NCBI GenBank assembly: GCA_030544215.1
Contig: JARZZO010000004.1
Location: 14,248,501-14,312,500 of the forward strand
DNA: 64,000 bases
Direction of reading: 5' to 3'
From: Zantedeschia hybrid cultivar
Lineage: Eukaryota > Streptophyta > Magnoliopsida > Alismatales > Araceae
Part shown: positions 46,496 through 58,639 of the stretch, piece by piece
How the letters are laid out: each line of letters starts with the position of its first letter
How positions within the stretch are numbered: the first letter of the stretch is position 1
Notes under the pieces: model-generated
What the model was told of the DNA's origin: nothing
Database searches by the model: none
Seen by the model: the letters and a program-made list of their open reading frames with translations, nothing else
Position numbers and translations under genes: made by a program

Positions 46496-48485
46496 ACAGC
46501 AAAGGCAGTTGAACTGGTGAAGCTCGGAAACATGCACCGTCAGGAGGAATGCATAGAAAGTGCTAGAGAACTTCAGCATCACGACCCATCTCTCAAATCT
46601 CAGACGGAAAGAGCACAAAGTAAAGGATGCCTTCACAGGAAATCCGTACACAACCTATACATTGCCGGAGGATGGAACCTGCTTACAACCCGATGGCCAG
46701 GAAGCACAGTCAAGGAGGAGCAAAACAAAGTGAAATGGGTTGAAACAAAAACAACTTGCAAAGAAAAGTTAGGGATCAGAAGAATGGCGGAGGGCAGATA
46801 GTAGGGGGAGACGGCGAGGAGACGATTAGAGAGAGCAAAACAAGGTGGGGAGGAAGAAATATGGAGGGAAGGGATGGCGGAGGGGTGGATTTGATGAGAT
46901 CAGAGAGGTTGAGAGCGAAAGAAGAGACGTGGTGGAAGGGAGTTGACACCCCCCACCCCCACCCCCCCAACCTGACGAGACCGCGGACAAAGGGCACCCT
47001 ATCCGCCGAAAGACCCAGCGATGCTTCCACCATAGGAGACGGCGAGGATTCCTCCCAATTGGGGAGAAGCTAAGGCCTTCCATTGTTGTACATAATTCAA
47101 AAAAATAAAAGAAGAGTAGCTCAATCCCTTGAGTCTTCTTCGTTGTAAGGCTATGATTAACCAATTCGAGGATATAATGAGATAAAGTATTTTAAAATGA
47201 TTATGAATACTTTTGGTTATAAAGTATTTTAAAATAATTATGAATACTTTCGATAATCAATTATTTTACTTGGTTAACTTGAGATTAAGTAAAAGAACTT
47301 TTTGAAACATGCAATAGAAGACATAGTGCGTACATGGATTATTATAAAGGCCCCATAATACACTTTGGGAAGTGAGATGCCCTCTTTGGAGGCGATCAAA
47401 ATGTAAAAATAAACACCACCAAACATGTTTTAGAAGAGATCTTAGAAATTCGAAATCTAAGGTAAACACTTATTTAACTTTCTACAGAACGGATTAACTA
47501 ATCTGTTCAATTAAATCACTTTTTATATTAACTCTAAACAAAACGGTTTATCTTAATGCTGTATATATCCCAATCAAACAGGGGCAGATACTATAATATC
47601 GACCCCTTGAGATCGACGTCTGCTGCCATGGCCTTAGCCTTTCCCTTTGCTCCCACCGGATGGACCATCTAGTTGCCTTAGCAATTAATTAATCACTTGC
47701 CTCAACTTGTGCACGGCCTATTGATGATCCCATTTAGTCCATTTGGGCCGTTTGGGCCGAGTATGGTGATGTGTCCTACTCGGCCTGGTAGATATTGTTT
47801 CCTACCCCGCGCATGACCATGTGTTTTTCATGCAGGAGGCCAAATTGTGGAAGAATTTAAACCTTTTAGGATTTAGAAAATTTTGGTGTCTTTTCTTTCC
47901 AAAAATTTGGAGGCAATAGTGTTACAAACTATAATTAGTTAAATATAATATCATACATGTATAATTTGTAATTTTTTGAATTTCCGAATTCAACTCCCGT
48001 ACATCACATCAAATCAAAAAACAGAGGAAAATATTCATTTTCTTGACACCAACTGTTCTATTCACCTATAATATAAAAGTGTTTAGCATTTTCCGTGCAA
48101 TACACTATATTATTGAATTAAAATAAGACTTTTACTACTTAAATATCATATAACTTGAGATTATATGATGAATAGTTACTAACCAAATTATGAATTTTTT
48201 GCCGATGAGAAAAGTGAATCTACATGATTAAAATTTTTATTTTAACTTTTTAAAATCTTGATATAAAATTTATATATATCTTACCGAATTGCTTTTTATA
48301 CTATAATTATTTGACTGAATTTTTTACTGTCCCATTCAACTTCTAAACCGAATTAAATATCCGAATGCATTTTTATCATATAATATCTATAATATATTTA
48401 ACTAGCTATGTTACAAACACTCCCGTACTCCATAATTGAGAACAAGAGAGGACTTTTTGTTAGGCATGAAGTGAGATAGTTTCAA
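46496..48485. other. Flank after the Tat element
   Basis: After the duplicated ACAGC an open frame of about 100 codons (to 46801) continues the frame that precedes the Tat insertion. It has no domain I recognise. A GA- and CCACCCCC-rich patch at 46780-47000 follows, then AT-rich DNA without recognisable genes. Confidence 0.35.
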
Positions 48486-48715
48486 TGAAGAGGGAGTATG
48501 GTAACCTGGCGGGTGCCCGAGGCTGTCTGTTTTTTAGATCACGAAGGAAATCCGGTTGTCCGGTAAACTCTGGAGAACCTAATATTGTGTGAGGGATTAA
48601 GGTACGGCTTCTCTGTTCAACCCACAGAAGTATAACGAGGATCGAACTCACGAACTGTTATAATAACTATCAACCGAAGTCCGGAGTTTACCACTCAGTT
48701 ACACCTCGCCCCCCA
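48486..48715 (-). repeat. Candidate tRNA-derived SINE
   Basis: On the minus strand a tRNA-like head has GTAACTGAGTGG (A-box region, about 48705-48690) and a B-box word GAGTTCGATCC (48649-48639) that matches the GGTTCGANTCC consensus at 9 of 11. It is followed by about 150 bases of unrelated tail. The spacing of about 50 bases fits a pol III promoter. It is probably a SINE, because the stems do not form a complete tRNA. Confidence 0.5.
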
Positions 48716-49743
48716 AACTTTCTTTTCGTTGTATACCCAAGAAGCTGTCTTATCGGCTAATCTCGGTGCAAATTAAAGGTGCTGGATCTGGTGTGTACTC
48801 AAAGTGGATCCTATTCTTATATTGGGTTTGGTTGTTAACAGTACAAACTAAAAAAACTTATATAACAATTTTTTAAAATATTTTGTTCAATATAAAATAG
48901 TGTAAAATAGAATTCTGTTATGCCTTTGTTTGTCTAGTTGGAAAGCCATGATCCTTGCTTGCTTTGATTTTTAGAAAACGGTCACCATTAAAGAAATAGA
49001 AAATTTGTGTATTCTCTCATTTTATGTTCATGCATTTTATAAATATACAAACAAATGGTGTATTTTAAAATTATGAAAGTTCATTGATTTGATAAGAATG
49101 ATGAATTCAAGAATTTTATGTTAAAACAAACAACGCAAAATCTGTTTAGGAAGATTGTCAAATAAATGACTCCTGTTCGGAAAGACTGTCTATTAATTGA
49201 CTTCTAGAATTAGCAATCAGTTAATTAATTAAATTGTTAACTACGATAGATATTTATTTAAGAATATATTTACTTATATTATTAACTGATAAATAGATTA
49301 ATAATTGATCTGTCCCCACCTCCCCAGCCTTATGAATATATTTATTATAAATTATAATAATCAACCAGAGCACATAGAAGAAGAAAAAGTAAAAGAGCAA
49401 CAGTAGCACAGCCCAACACTCACCAGGATTATCTAATTACTTGGCACCGCCTTGGGTTGCAGCAAGTACATTGTACAATCCTTTTTATTTGTTTTGAATT
49501 TTTTTACATAGAATTCATATGCTTCATATGTTTGTATGGGTTAAAATCTTTAATTAGGTGATCTATTTTTTTTAATAAAATTTAAAAAATATTTCTATTT
49601 TATTTATTATAGTATAATTTTTAAATTTTAAATTTTTTAAATCATTCAATCAAAAATAATCTAAAAAATAAAAAATTAAACAACATTACTCATTGTCGAA
49701 TCCTCCTTGAAATTGGACACCAATGCACCACAGTATATAATAT
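48716..49743. other. AT-rich DNA upstream of the RING gene
   Basis: I recognise no gene. The last nine bases ATATAATAT (49735-49743) are the left target duplication of the MITE that follows. Confidence 0.45.
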
Positions 49744-49928
49744 GAGTCCGGATGCCCTACGGTCTTCGTTGGACCGAAGGAGATCAATACTCACGAAGAA
49801 GGGAGAAAAAAAAAATTCAAAAAATACCCTGTCTGGATCCTACTGCATTAACTTCGACCCCCCTCCCCCAATGAGTACCGACCCTGACCCCATCGGGGTC
49901 CAACGAGGACAGTAGGAGATCCGGACTC
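49744..49928. mobile_element. Mutator-like MITE (GAGTCCGG family), copy 2, in the RING gene promoter
   Basis: A 185-bp foldback with arms beginning GAGTCCGGATGCCCTACGGT on the left and GAGTCCGGATCTCCTACTGT from the right. Nine-base flanks ATATAATAT (49735-49743) and ATATAATAC (49929-49937) differ at one base, fitting a Mutator-type target duplication. It ends 131 bp before the chosen start codon of the RING gene, so it lies in its promoter or 5' UTR. It has no coding capacity. Confidence 0.75.
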
Positions 49929-50059
49929 ATATAATACGGTAAAAATTAGGAAATAACACCACTTTCGCTTTTTTATCATCGGCGCTTCCACCTCTCCCTT
50001 CCGAACAAAAGGAATTGAAGGGTCTGAAACCCCACAAACAAGCCCCCAGCAGAGAGGGG

Positions 50060-51272
50060 ATGGCCGTGCAGGCGGAGCATCCTTCCACGGCGACCACCGC
50101 CATGGCGGCCTTCTCCCTTGACCATGGCGTTAATACCAAGGCCCCTCCCCTCAATGGCGGTGCCCTCTCACTTCCAGCCGGCGGCATCCCCTCTGCCCCG
50201 CCCATGCTGCAGCCGGAGCCCTTCGAGTGCCCCACCGTGCTCAGTGGCGAACCCGGGAGCGAGCTCACCTTCAACGTCTCCTCTTTGAAACGTAAACGCA
50301 TGCACCAATGTCAGATGGGCCTCCTCCTACCGCCGCCGCCGCAGCAGCTCCGTGCGGGCGACCTGGCCGCGGGGAACGTCCACGGAGCCGGTTGGGGAGC
50401 ACTGTTCGGTGGGTCGCATGTGCCGTACAAGACCAACCGGTCGTATGACTTGGGGACGGCGTCCACCGCCGGATTCCCAGCTGCAGCTTCTTCGCCCGCG
50501 ACCTCACCCCTTGCGCAGCATCTGGCTTTGCAGCTTTGCCACCAGAGCGTCGATATTGACGACCTCGTCCGCCTCCAGGTACCCGGAATATTGCTGTCCT
50601 CCCTTTCCTCTCCGATGAGAAATTCTTGCGCGCAGTAAAATCTACCCTGTTACTTCCGCTTACATACAAGTTCTTATCCTTCGTCAACAGTGCGAGAGGC
50701 TGCGTTCGGAGCTGGAGGAGATGAATAAGTGCCACTTTCGGGCGGTGCTCTCGGTGATGCAGCAGGGCGTCCTCCGCCATCTGCGGCAGAAGGTGATGGA
50801 GATAGAGTTCGCCACACGCCGGAGGGCCGATCTTGAGCAGAAGGTGCGCCAGATGGAGGCCGAGAACGAGATGTGGGTCAGCCTCGCGCGCAGCAACGAG
50901 GCCATTGCCTGCGACCTCCGCTCCAGCCTCGGGCAGCTCATGCTAAAGGACGTAAACCAGGGCGGCGCCATCACGCCGGAGGAGGGCTATGGGGACAGCG
51001 ACAGCGTGACACCGGCTGCCAAACTTAAGGTGGATCAGGAGACACGGTTGGACTTGAACCATGGGGACTCTTCTCTGGGCCGGGTGGCGAGGGGGAGAGA
51101 AAGGGAGGAGCAGGGGAAATGCAGGGTGTGCCTGGAAGGGCAGGCGTCGGTGTTGTTGCTGCCATGCAGGCACCTGTGCCTGTGCGAGCAGTGCAAGCCC
51201 CGCGTCGCGGCCGCTTGCTGCCCCCTCTGCGAGGCCGCCATCAGCGCCACCCTCCACGTCTTCTTCGGGTGA
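50060..51272 (+). CDS. BOI-related RING-type E3 ubiquitin ligase (two exons)
   Basis: Exons 50060-50578 and 50691-51272 join in phase 0 to give 366 residues; the 112-bp intron is GT-AG. I chose ATG 50060 because MAVQAEHPS matches the usual start of this family; an in-frame ATG at 50015 would add 15 residues. Residues 1-170 are low-complexity and Pro/Ala-rich. Residues about 168-255 form a coiled-coil region (RLRSELEEMNK, LEQKVRQMEAENEMW). The C-terminal C3HC4 RING finger uses C317, C320, C332, H334, C338, C341, C350 and C353. The family transfers ubiquitin to substrates; Arabidopsis members restrain cell death and bind DELLA proteins and MYB factors. The substrate here is unknown. The gene is far GC-richer than its surroundings. 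No lesion is seen. Confidence 0.93.
50579..50690 (+). other. Intron of the RING gene
   Basis: It starts GTACCCGG after CTCCAG and ends CGTCAACAG before TGCGAGAGG. Reading through it gives an in-frame stop at 50636-50638, whereas splicing gives the family's expected continuous coiled coil. Confidence 0.88.
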
Positions 51273-52819
51273 CCATCTCCATTCCCCAACACCCCCTGTG
51301 CTGGGGAGCTGCTGTTGGTGGCACCCGCCATGGACGACGGGAGGATGATCGGACATCTGGCCGACCTGCCATAATTTCTTGTTACTAAAATAATTTTATC
51401 TTCTTTAGTCATTCTTTAATTTTTTTTTTCTTTTTACTGTTTCATGAGGAGCAAAGCAAAGCATGTAGAGAACGGTGTCCTGTCTTCTATATCAATCCGA
51501 ATCCTGGAGTGCTTATTAGCTTTCTATATCGATCCAAATTAAAAGTGTTTGATGTACAACTTTCAAGTGGCATCAGTGGACGAACAGAGACGCCCACCAT
51601 GGTTTCGGCATGTGGTGGTGCACCGCAAATACTGTGAGAGAGGCCTAAAAGTCGTAGCACTACTCAAGGTCACTCGTCTTGTTCTATCGCACATTTGATG
51701 TGGAAACGTGGATCAGCTTTCGTGGGTGCAGGGCCAGCATAATGCTTCTTCCAAACTCCAACACCCGATCTTCCTTATGTGATGGTTACGTCCATTCCCT
51801 CTATGCTAGGCTATTGAGAAATTTATTGAAAATTTTTCACATGGAATGCCATTACTCCACTTGTTAATTATTTTAGAACAAGTACCCTGTAGGGACTTTA
51901 TGCATGGAAATGTCACTGTCGGTACATTCTATGAGACTATAACTAGCTAGTATTTCTCCATATCCTTTTTTAGCTCCCTCCACGGCTACATTTTGATAAG
52001 TTAATGGGGGGTCGGGTCCGTGCGAAAGAGAGGATGGCTGGCATGGAAATTAAGGGCTCCGCGGAGGGGAGGAAGGGACCCTATACAGTTCTGGCCGTGG
52101 GGCATCATATACCTGTTGGCTGTTGAGCTGTCCTTAGTAATATTTGCTGTAATGATCATGAGTGCACCTAAGGTCATTGCAGTGGATAAATAATTTTTTT
52201 TTTTTTTAAGATCTACTTTGAGATGTCTTATTCGTTCGTATAATATAATGTTTGATCGGACAATCTAAAAAAAATTAAAAAATAAAAATCAAATTCTAAT
52301 TAATAGTAAAAAATACATCTTTTTCTTAAAAAAATATTTAACTATTGAAATGGCATTGCCAAGTATTACTCGTCTTTGTATATATCTTCTAGCTTTCATC
52401 GAGCTGTTTCGTATCTTGTGCCCTTTTCACCTAGATTATATATATTGCTTCTACCTAAATCTAATCTGTCGCCTCTATCTCAGTCCACTAATTTAGTCTT
52501 TGTAGCTTATTATCCTTAATTAGTAGTGTTTCATTTTGAGATTTTTTCTCTAAATCTTAAAAGATTATTAAGCATTGACCGCCGGCCAAACCGGAGTGAC
52601 AGATCCGCACCAGCAAGTAAAAGAGCGCCAAAATTGGCAGTATCTCCACCCTCGAGTCACTGTCGAGAGCTATGGCTTGTTGGCAACTTGATTTAACCTT
52701 TTTTCCTTTTTTTTTGTTTGTCAGAAGTATTTATATAGCTTTGTAGTGCACATTTAATTAATATTTTCTTTTAAGGAGGACAAAGGAGTTATAATCTCTT
52801 CGCGGGCACTGTGACTTAC
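51273..52819. other. 3' flank of the RING gene
   Basis: The 3' UTR probably ends within the first few hundred bases, since AT-rich TTACTAAAATAATTTT-type words begin at 51384. Beyond this no gene is recognised. A 62-codon frame at 51679 has no motif. Confidence 0.45.
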
Positions 52820-52980
52820 AGGGAGCATTCTGGCATACAATATTCCTCATCATAGACTTGTAAGACACATGTCTTCTCTTTCATAACGTTTAGAAGTGAG
52901 ATTTGAACTGAGGACCATTAATGTGAAAAAAAGGTCAGACACTGTTCAGTCATAAGCTCTAGCAAATACAAGCCTGCCTT
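52820..52980 (-). repeat. Weak SINE-like tRNA-related sequence
   Basis: Reverse-complemented, it shows AGTTCAAATCT (B-box-like, near 52912-52902) about 45 bases after a possible A-box region near 52970. Matches are poor and the ends are undefined. Confidence 0.22.
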
Positions 52981-53297
52981 AAAATCTTATGCGCTTTCAA
53001 AGTATAGTAGGGAAGCATGCCACATCTTTTAGTTTCTTCCGTCTCCAAGTTAATTAGTAGGCAATATGTGCTTGCCTTCTCCATTGAAACGCGTTCTTTG
53101 GAAAATCTTAGCGTTGGAAAGCTCCTCGACGTACCTTCTCTTCTTCTTCTAACATGATCTTTCTTCCCTCTCCAAGTCCTAATGGCCGCTGGGCTGTGTC
53201 AACTCCATTCATGAAATGATATATTGAACGAATTGATATTAGATTCCAAGGTGTCTCTATTTGACTATGTATAAATATTGGAAACTAGATGTCTCTA

Positions 53298-53465
53298 TTT
53301 GTTTGTTTTTTGTTGGTACGCCGGACACCTCTCTCACCTTAAATGGGACCCGTGAGGATTTTCTTTTACCGGCGAACATCTTCTCTCACCTCGTGCGTAA
53401 TTTTGAATCTATGTTCTTTCGTAAAATATTCCCCTCCCCTTAATCACTGAGCCATCCGATAAAAA
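53298..53465 (-). repeat. Candidate SINE with A-tail
   Basis: On the minus strand a head with GGATGGCTCAGTGATTAAGG (A-box-like, about 53457-53438) precedes a weak B box near 53410. The element would end at a run of A on that strand (T-rich TTTGTTTGTTTTTTG at 53297-53311 on plus), as for a SINE tail. The body contains GTGAGAGAGGTGTCC. Confidence 0.38.
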
Positions 53466-54876
53466 AAAAATGTGTCTATTTGTTGGACCCTACAACTGTT
53501 GTACATTTTGGAAATCGGATGAGGTACAAGTGGCCCACACACACCATGTCAGAGAAAGGGGGTACCCTCTTGATGCATTCCCGGCAGGTTCCTTTCATGA
53601 TAGCGATGAGCTGATCATAGTGCGGTCGATCTACACTGACCCCACTACCTAGGTCATCTGAAGTTAGATGTGAAAAAAGTGAGACATCCAGTAAGAATTA
53701 AGAAATCGTCTCATTCCACAGCGATTCAAATAAATTTCATAGGGATGGTAGCTTTTTTAAGGGAGAAGAGCTCTACCACACGCATGTGATCATCTCAGTC
53801 TCACAGCTGAACGACCCAAAAAAAAAAAAACTCATATATATGACTCTTACAGTTGATTGCTTTTCACCATATTACTAGGAAGTGGTGTCCTGAAGCCTTG
53901 AGACTAAGAAGCAACTTGGCGTACGTGTTCCCCCATTATAACAGCATATTCTCCATCATGGGCTACAGAGAATGATGTCTTCTTTTTCTTATTTTTTTGA
54001 ATGGTATAGAGAAGTAGGGGGCATATCATAGTGGCTTTGTGAGGATCGCCCTTTTTAATCTTCTTTTCGGAAACACTTCATGTCATGAAGTTAGAAAAGA
54101 TAGCTTGTCTGGCGTTTTTGCAATAGGCATTGCCGCTTATTTTCACTGGTGAATGGTTATCAAGTCTTGACTGTCTTACTTCTCCCATTATGGGAAGCTT
54201 TTGAAAACGATATAATGGGATGCTTTTGAAAACGATACTCTCCTTTGCTTTCTAATCAACTGTACCAATCTCTTTTCTTAATGGAACATCTATGCATCCA
54301 CAGAACTGGATCACATCGTTCAAATGTTGCTGATCAGTGCTGGTGTCATCCTAAAGAAAAAGAAAAAAAAAAAAAAAAATCTCCACAGTCGCTTAAGCTA
54401 TGTTGATATTATTTCAATGTCCTCTTTGAACTGAACATACTAGCTAGCTAGGCTTAATAAACAAGTACTAACCCCACTTTTCTCTGAACCAGGTGCATGA
54501 ATGCCATGGGGATAAAAGGAGGTGGGGCTGCAGTGATGTCGAGATGCCCTATGACTTACCTCATTGAACTCGAATCTTATGGGGGTCCGCACAAGCAGCT
54601 GCACAGACAAGGCGTCCAGTACTGTTCACCCACTTACTGAACGTACAATACTGCATTAGCAGTCTAGAGGTGAGAAGTCCTACAGTGGTGGTGGGGTTTC
54701 TACGTCGGTTGCAATATTTTCTACGTCAGTTGCAATATTTGAATATTGCAGCCTTTTAATTATAAACTGGGGGTTCTAAGCTGTGTAGGAATAATGTCAT
54801 GGGAAGAAATCAGTCAAGTAATACATGTGAAAGAAAGAAAGATAGCTCACAGAAGCAACAAAGAGACGAGAGAAAA
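53466..54876. other. Intergenic DNA, no gene recognised
   Basis: Ordinary AT-rich sequence with A- and T-runs (53818-53830, 54356-54378). Nine bases GAGAGAAAA at 54868-54876 are the left duplication of the following MITE. Confidence 0.45.
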
Positions 54877-55348
54877 GAGTCAGTAAGAAGTTGGAGGGGA
54901 TTCTAGTAGTAAATAATCAAAAAATGTCATGTATAAAGTTGATCCACCGTTCAAGACGCATCCCACTTATTTTAACAATTTTATCTTTGCTACCGGTTCA
55001 ACAAATTTCAAATATTACACAGAATATTTAAATACTACTAAGAGCATAAAATTACCACCATAATTTATATGAGTGTATTTTAAATTATAGTGATAATTTT
55101 GTACTCTTGGTAGCATTTAAGTGTTCTGTGTTGTATTATGTTGAAGTGCATTTTAAATTATAGTTGTAATATTGTGTTCTTAATAGTATTTAAGTGTTCT
55201 GCGTAGTATTTAAAATTGTTGAACCGGTAACAAGAAAAAATTTGTCAAAATAGATAAGATATGTCTCGAACGACGGTTCAACTTTACACGTAACGTTTTT
55301 TTGACTGAGTACTGTTAGAGTCCTCTCCAACTTAGAAGAACCGGACTC
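54877..55348. mobile_element. Mutator-like MITE (GAGTCCGG family), copy 3
   Basis: A 472-bp element flanked by a perfect 9-bp duplication GAGAGAAAA (54868-54876 and 55349-55357). The right end, reversed, starts GAGTCCGGTTCTTCTAAGTT. The left starts GAGTCAGTAAGAAGTTGGAG, which looks like the same arm with a small deletion. The interior aligns with copy 1 at 3886, sharing AGACGCATCCCAC, AAATACTAC and an inverted counterpart. Confidence 0.85.
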
Positions 55349-57639
55349 GAGAGAAAATGACCATAGCCGCAGCGCGTCAACTCCCTTGGCCACGTTGTGG
55401 GGTACTGCACGGGGACACCCCCACACCGTCCAACATGCCAGATCACTGGTCATCATTATTCCGGCCAAGGAGATCTATCTTCTACAGTGGCGAGAGCTGA
55501 AACTTTGAAGAAGGTGACTTTGGTCCTCTAGTGTAACATTATATCTCCGGTAAATAAGAAGAATTCTTACTTTATTGAGAATTTATCAGACGTTTATCCA
55601 ATAAAACACTACAATCTTTTTTCTCTTATTAAAAATTTCAGCGCAATCGGACCAGAGATGTGGTTGGATCGATATGTAGCCTAGTGACGGATCTAGCGGT
55701 AATCTAGTTAGGTCTTGGGACTCTTACTAAATTTTGTCAACCCTATTAATACAGTCTAACGTAGTCTAGTCGGAAACCCCACTGACCAACTCAAAGTCCG
55801 ACTGACCTAACTTAAGACCTCATATATCTCAGCCTATGATCCAATTGACTCAATCGTACTTATGACTTAATGTTCTAATAATCTCACTGAACAAAACTTT
55901 TACGTCGGCCACTGATATGAATATGTCTTCCCACACTTGAATGTGTACATATTATTGGATGACAAAGTACTCAACATCAAAATTGATGGTAATGACCCGG
56001 TTAAAAATGCTAGAACCGTAGCTGCAAAGATAACCCAATTCCTTTGTGTGTTTCATGTGGCCATCATCGCCTGTCACATCCTTCCTTGTGTCTACGAATC
56101 TCCATGGATATATTGACTTCATCTTCCAGCTGGAAGAATCAGAAGAGAATTTGCAAAACAGTAGAATTACGACCATCCCATGGGATGGGCTGAAACACCA
56201 GGAAATAAACGAGGCTTCCCCGCAATGGCGGTTAATTAGTCAAATTAATCAGAGTAATTACTCTACACCATGAGATTAATTTTTTCAAGTGAAGGGACGA
56301 AGGAAACCAATTCATACATATTAGTTGTGACTTCCGAACGTCGAAGTTGATTTTTCAGTATTCTTCTAGATGTTCTTAGAACAACGCGACTGATCACAAA
56401 CAGGATCCTCTTGTTTGGCTGGAGCTGCAGCTCGCTTAATAGTTGTAAATGCTCACATCACAGGCAAGCATCGGAAATTGTAATGTCCTCATATTGGCCG
56501 GAGGTAGAGTAACGTCAACGTTGTTAGAAGAAAAGGGAGTGCCAACAGTGTGGGTATTGACTAATTCTTCGATTTGAGCATGTCCATAGTATACATCGCT
56601 TTCAATATACTGCAACCGTTTCATCGTCTATTTCACTCTCAAAGGTTCTTTGTCAATGAATGAGAACTAGGGCTGCCAACGATGAGATTTATTGTGAATT
56701 TCCTTTATTTTAATAAATAAATCAGTTAAGTCGTTTTTTATTATTTGAGTGGTTTGAAAGTTTTCTAGACATTTATAGCATAATTGCTTATTGATTTAAA
56801 ATACATTTATGATTCTCATAAATTATATTTTATAGTATTACAATTTAGAAGATCTTAAGTTGTAGGTAAGACTGTAAACTGAGTCGAAGACAAAAACGGA
56901 AATGAGTGTTTTCACTATTGTTCCCTATATGGATATTAGTAATGGAAGCACATGCAATGTGATACTTCTTATAAATCACATATAATATATGTTACTCCTC
57001 ATTGAGTATCATATAATACATATGTTGGTAATCACTCAACACATACACAGGAAAATATTTGAAATCGCGATCCTCGAGGATGTAGCGGAATTATCTTCAG
57101 GATTGCCTTGTCGACATGAAGAGGCTACTAAAGTCCCTTACAAGCTTCTGTGCGGCAAATATCTAGGTGTCAAGGTGGTTCCTTAAGGAGAGAAAGAGAG
57201 AGACGGAGGAGGGGAAGACTAGGAGAGAGAGAGGAGGAGTCAGCAAGAGCTCGTTCTCTTTTGAGATATCTCTTCATATATAGAGTAGTCCTGACTCTTC
57301 TTTCCACTAGAAGAGGGACTCCTATACGTCTCTATCCAAGTCAACCTCATCCACCACCAGTGTGGATGATCCGAGTTTGAATTCATCTCGAACTATATCT
57401 ACATCTCCCACTCATACACATTAGTCAACAAAATGACATCTAAAAAATTCATCTAATTCTTCCTTTCATATAAGAAATGATGCGCATGACCGAACAAGGA
57501 TGATAAAAGTTGAGGAGTGCTATATTAAATTATCACCCAACTAATATAACATTACAACTTCAAATCTCGTCTCATATCTCAAACTACAAGCTCACACTAG
57601 ATTCAATCTGATCTCTTTGATATCTCATATCTTAATCTC
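55349..57639. other. Intergenic DNA, no gene recognised
   Basis: Several 60-75-codon frames (for example 55952-56176 minus, 56436-56624 minus) lack recognisable domains. A TAGGGCTGCCAACGATGAG sequence at 56669 resembles a hAT left end without a partner. A GA-rich run lies at 57188-57240. Confidence 0.35.
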
Positions 57640-58020
57640 TCAAATTATGTGTCTGTACTTATGATTATGTTAGACACATCCATTATAACCGCTGGCCAGC
57701 AATGACTCAGAACAACACAAGTGTCATGTAAGTTGACTTTTCTTATGTCACATATGTCAATCTGTTTAGACTTAACTATTCTCCTAGACATGCTCTGTTG
57801 GATTACATAGTTCATGGCCTTTAGATAACATGCTAAAGTAGTATCATCAAGTCCCCACTTCATGATAAAGTATATAGTCCCAAAGGATACGGAAAAGTGC
57901 ATAAGCTTTACACAGTGACGAAATATGTAAGTCTTTCTATCATTTGAATTATTATTTTTAATAATTCTTATTAAATTTAATTTGTATCACTAATAAGAAC
58001 TTTATTTCTTTATTTTTTAG

Positions 58021-58440
58021 GAGAGGATGACTCAATTAATCACTTTTTCTTTGGAGAGTGATGTTGGGAGTACTTTAATTTCTGCTGAGGATGCATTCAG
58101 TTCGGTTATAAGAAAAGACCAATCTGGTCGTGTTCGTTGTGCGGAAAGTCGAAAGACGTTACGTACATAGTATAGACCGGGAGAAGGGTCGAGTTCTTCC
58201 TATCAACGAAAATTTGAGGAGTAAGTTGTGAAGATACAGACCATGAAAGAAAAAATCAAAGCACAAAGAAAGGAGATGGAGTGGATGCGCAAACAAATGG
58301 CAAACATGAGCGCATTTATGAATCGATTTCAGGCATTAGAGAATCCTACTCAGTCTCATATAGCTGCTGTGAATGAGGGCGACGCTCAAGACGAATCAAA
58401 TGATAAGGGAGATGATTTTGATGGTGATGACGAAGAATGA
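58021..58440 (+). pseudogene. C-terminal exon of a CACTA transposase (plant Ptta/En/Spm type)
   Basis: After a T-rich stretch ending TTTTTTAG (a splice acceptor) the frame reads ITFSLESDVGSTLISAEDAF, then VIRKDQSGRVRC and YRPGEGSSSSYQRKFEE, motifs of the plant En/Spm transposase C-terminus. A coiled-coil-like Lys/Met-rich segment and an acidic tail (DDFDGDDEE) end at 58440. In-frame stops TAG and TAA at about 58168 and 58219 disable it. Confidence 0.75.
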
Positions 58441-58639
58441 GCCGATGATAATTGATACATTTATTTGTGGATGTGTAATGTGAATTTTTCGTGAATGTGT
58501 TTATTAAGTTTATATGAATATTTATTTGTACATGTAGATGTACTTTTTTTGCGGTTTCGTGAATATGTTTATTTGAAAGTGTGAATGTGTTTATTTGTGT
58601 ACGCTTGTATAGATGTTTTTTTTTAGTATCTATTTATCA

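Noticed and set aside
50271..50780. Long minus-strand and alternative-frame open frames over the RING gene
   Set aside because: They arise from the GC-rich composition of the gene; only the plus-strand frame has a RING finger and consistent splicing.
56436..56624. 62-codon minus-strand frame starting MKRLQYIESDVYYG
   Set aside because: Composition looks protein-like but I recognise no family, and there is no extension by plausible splicing.
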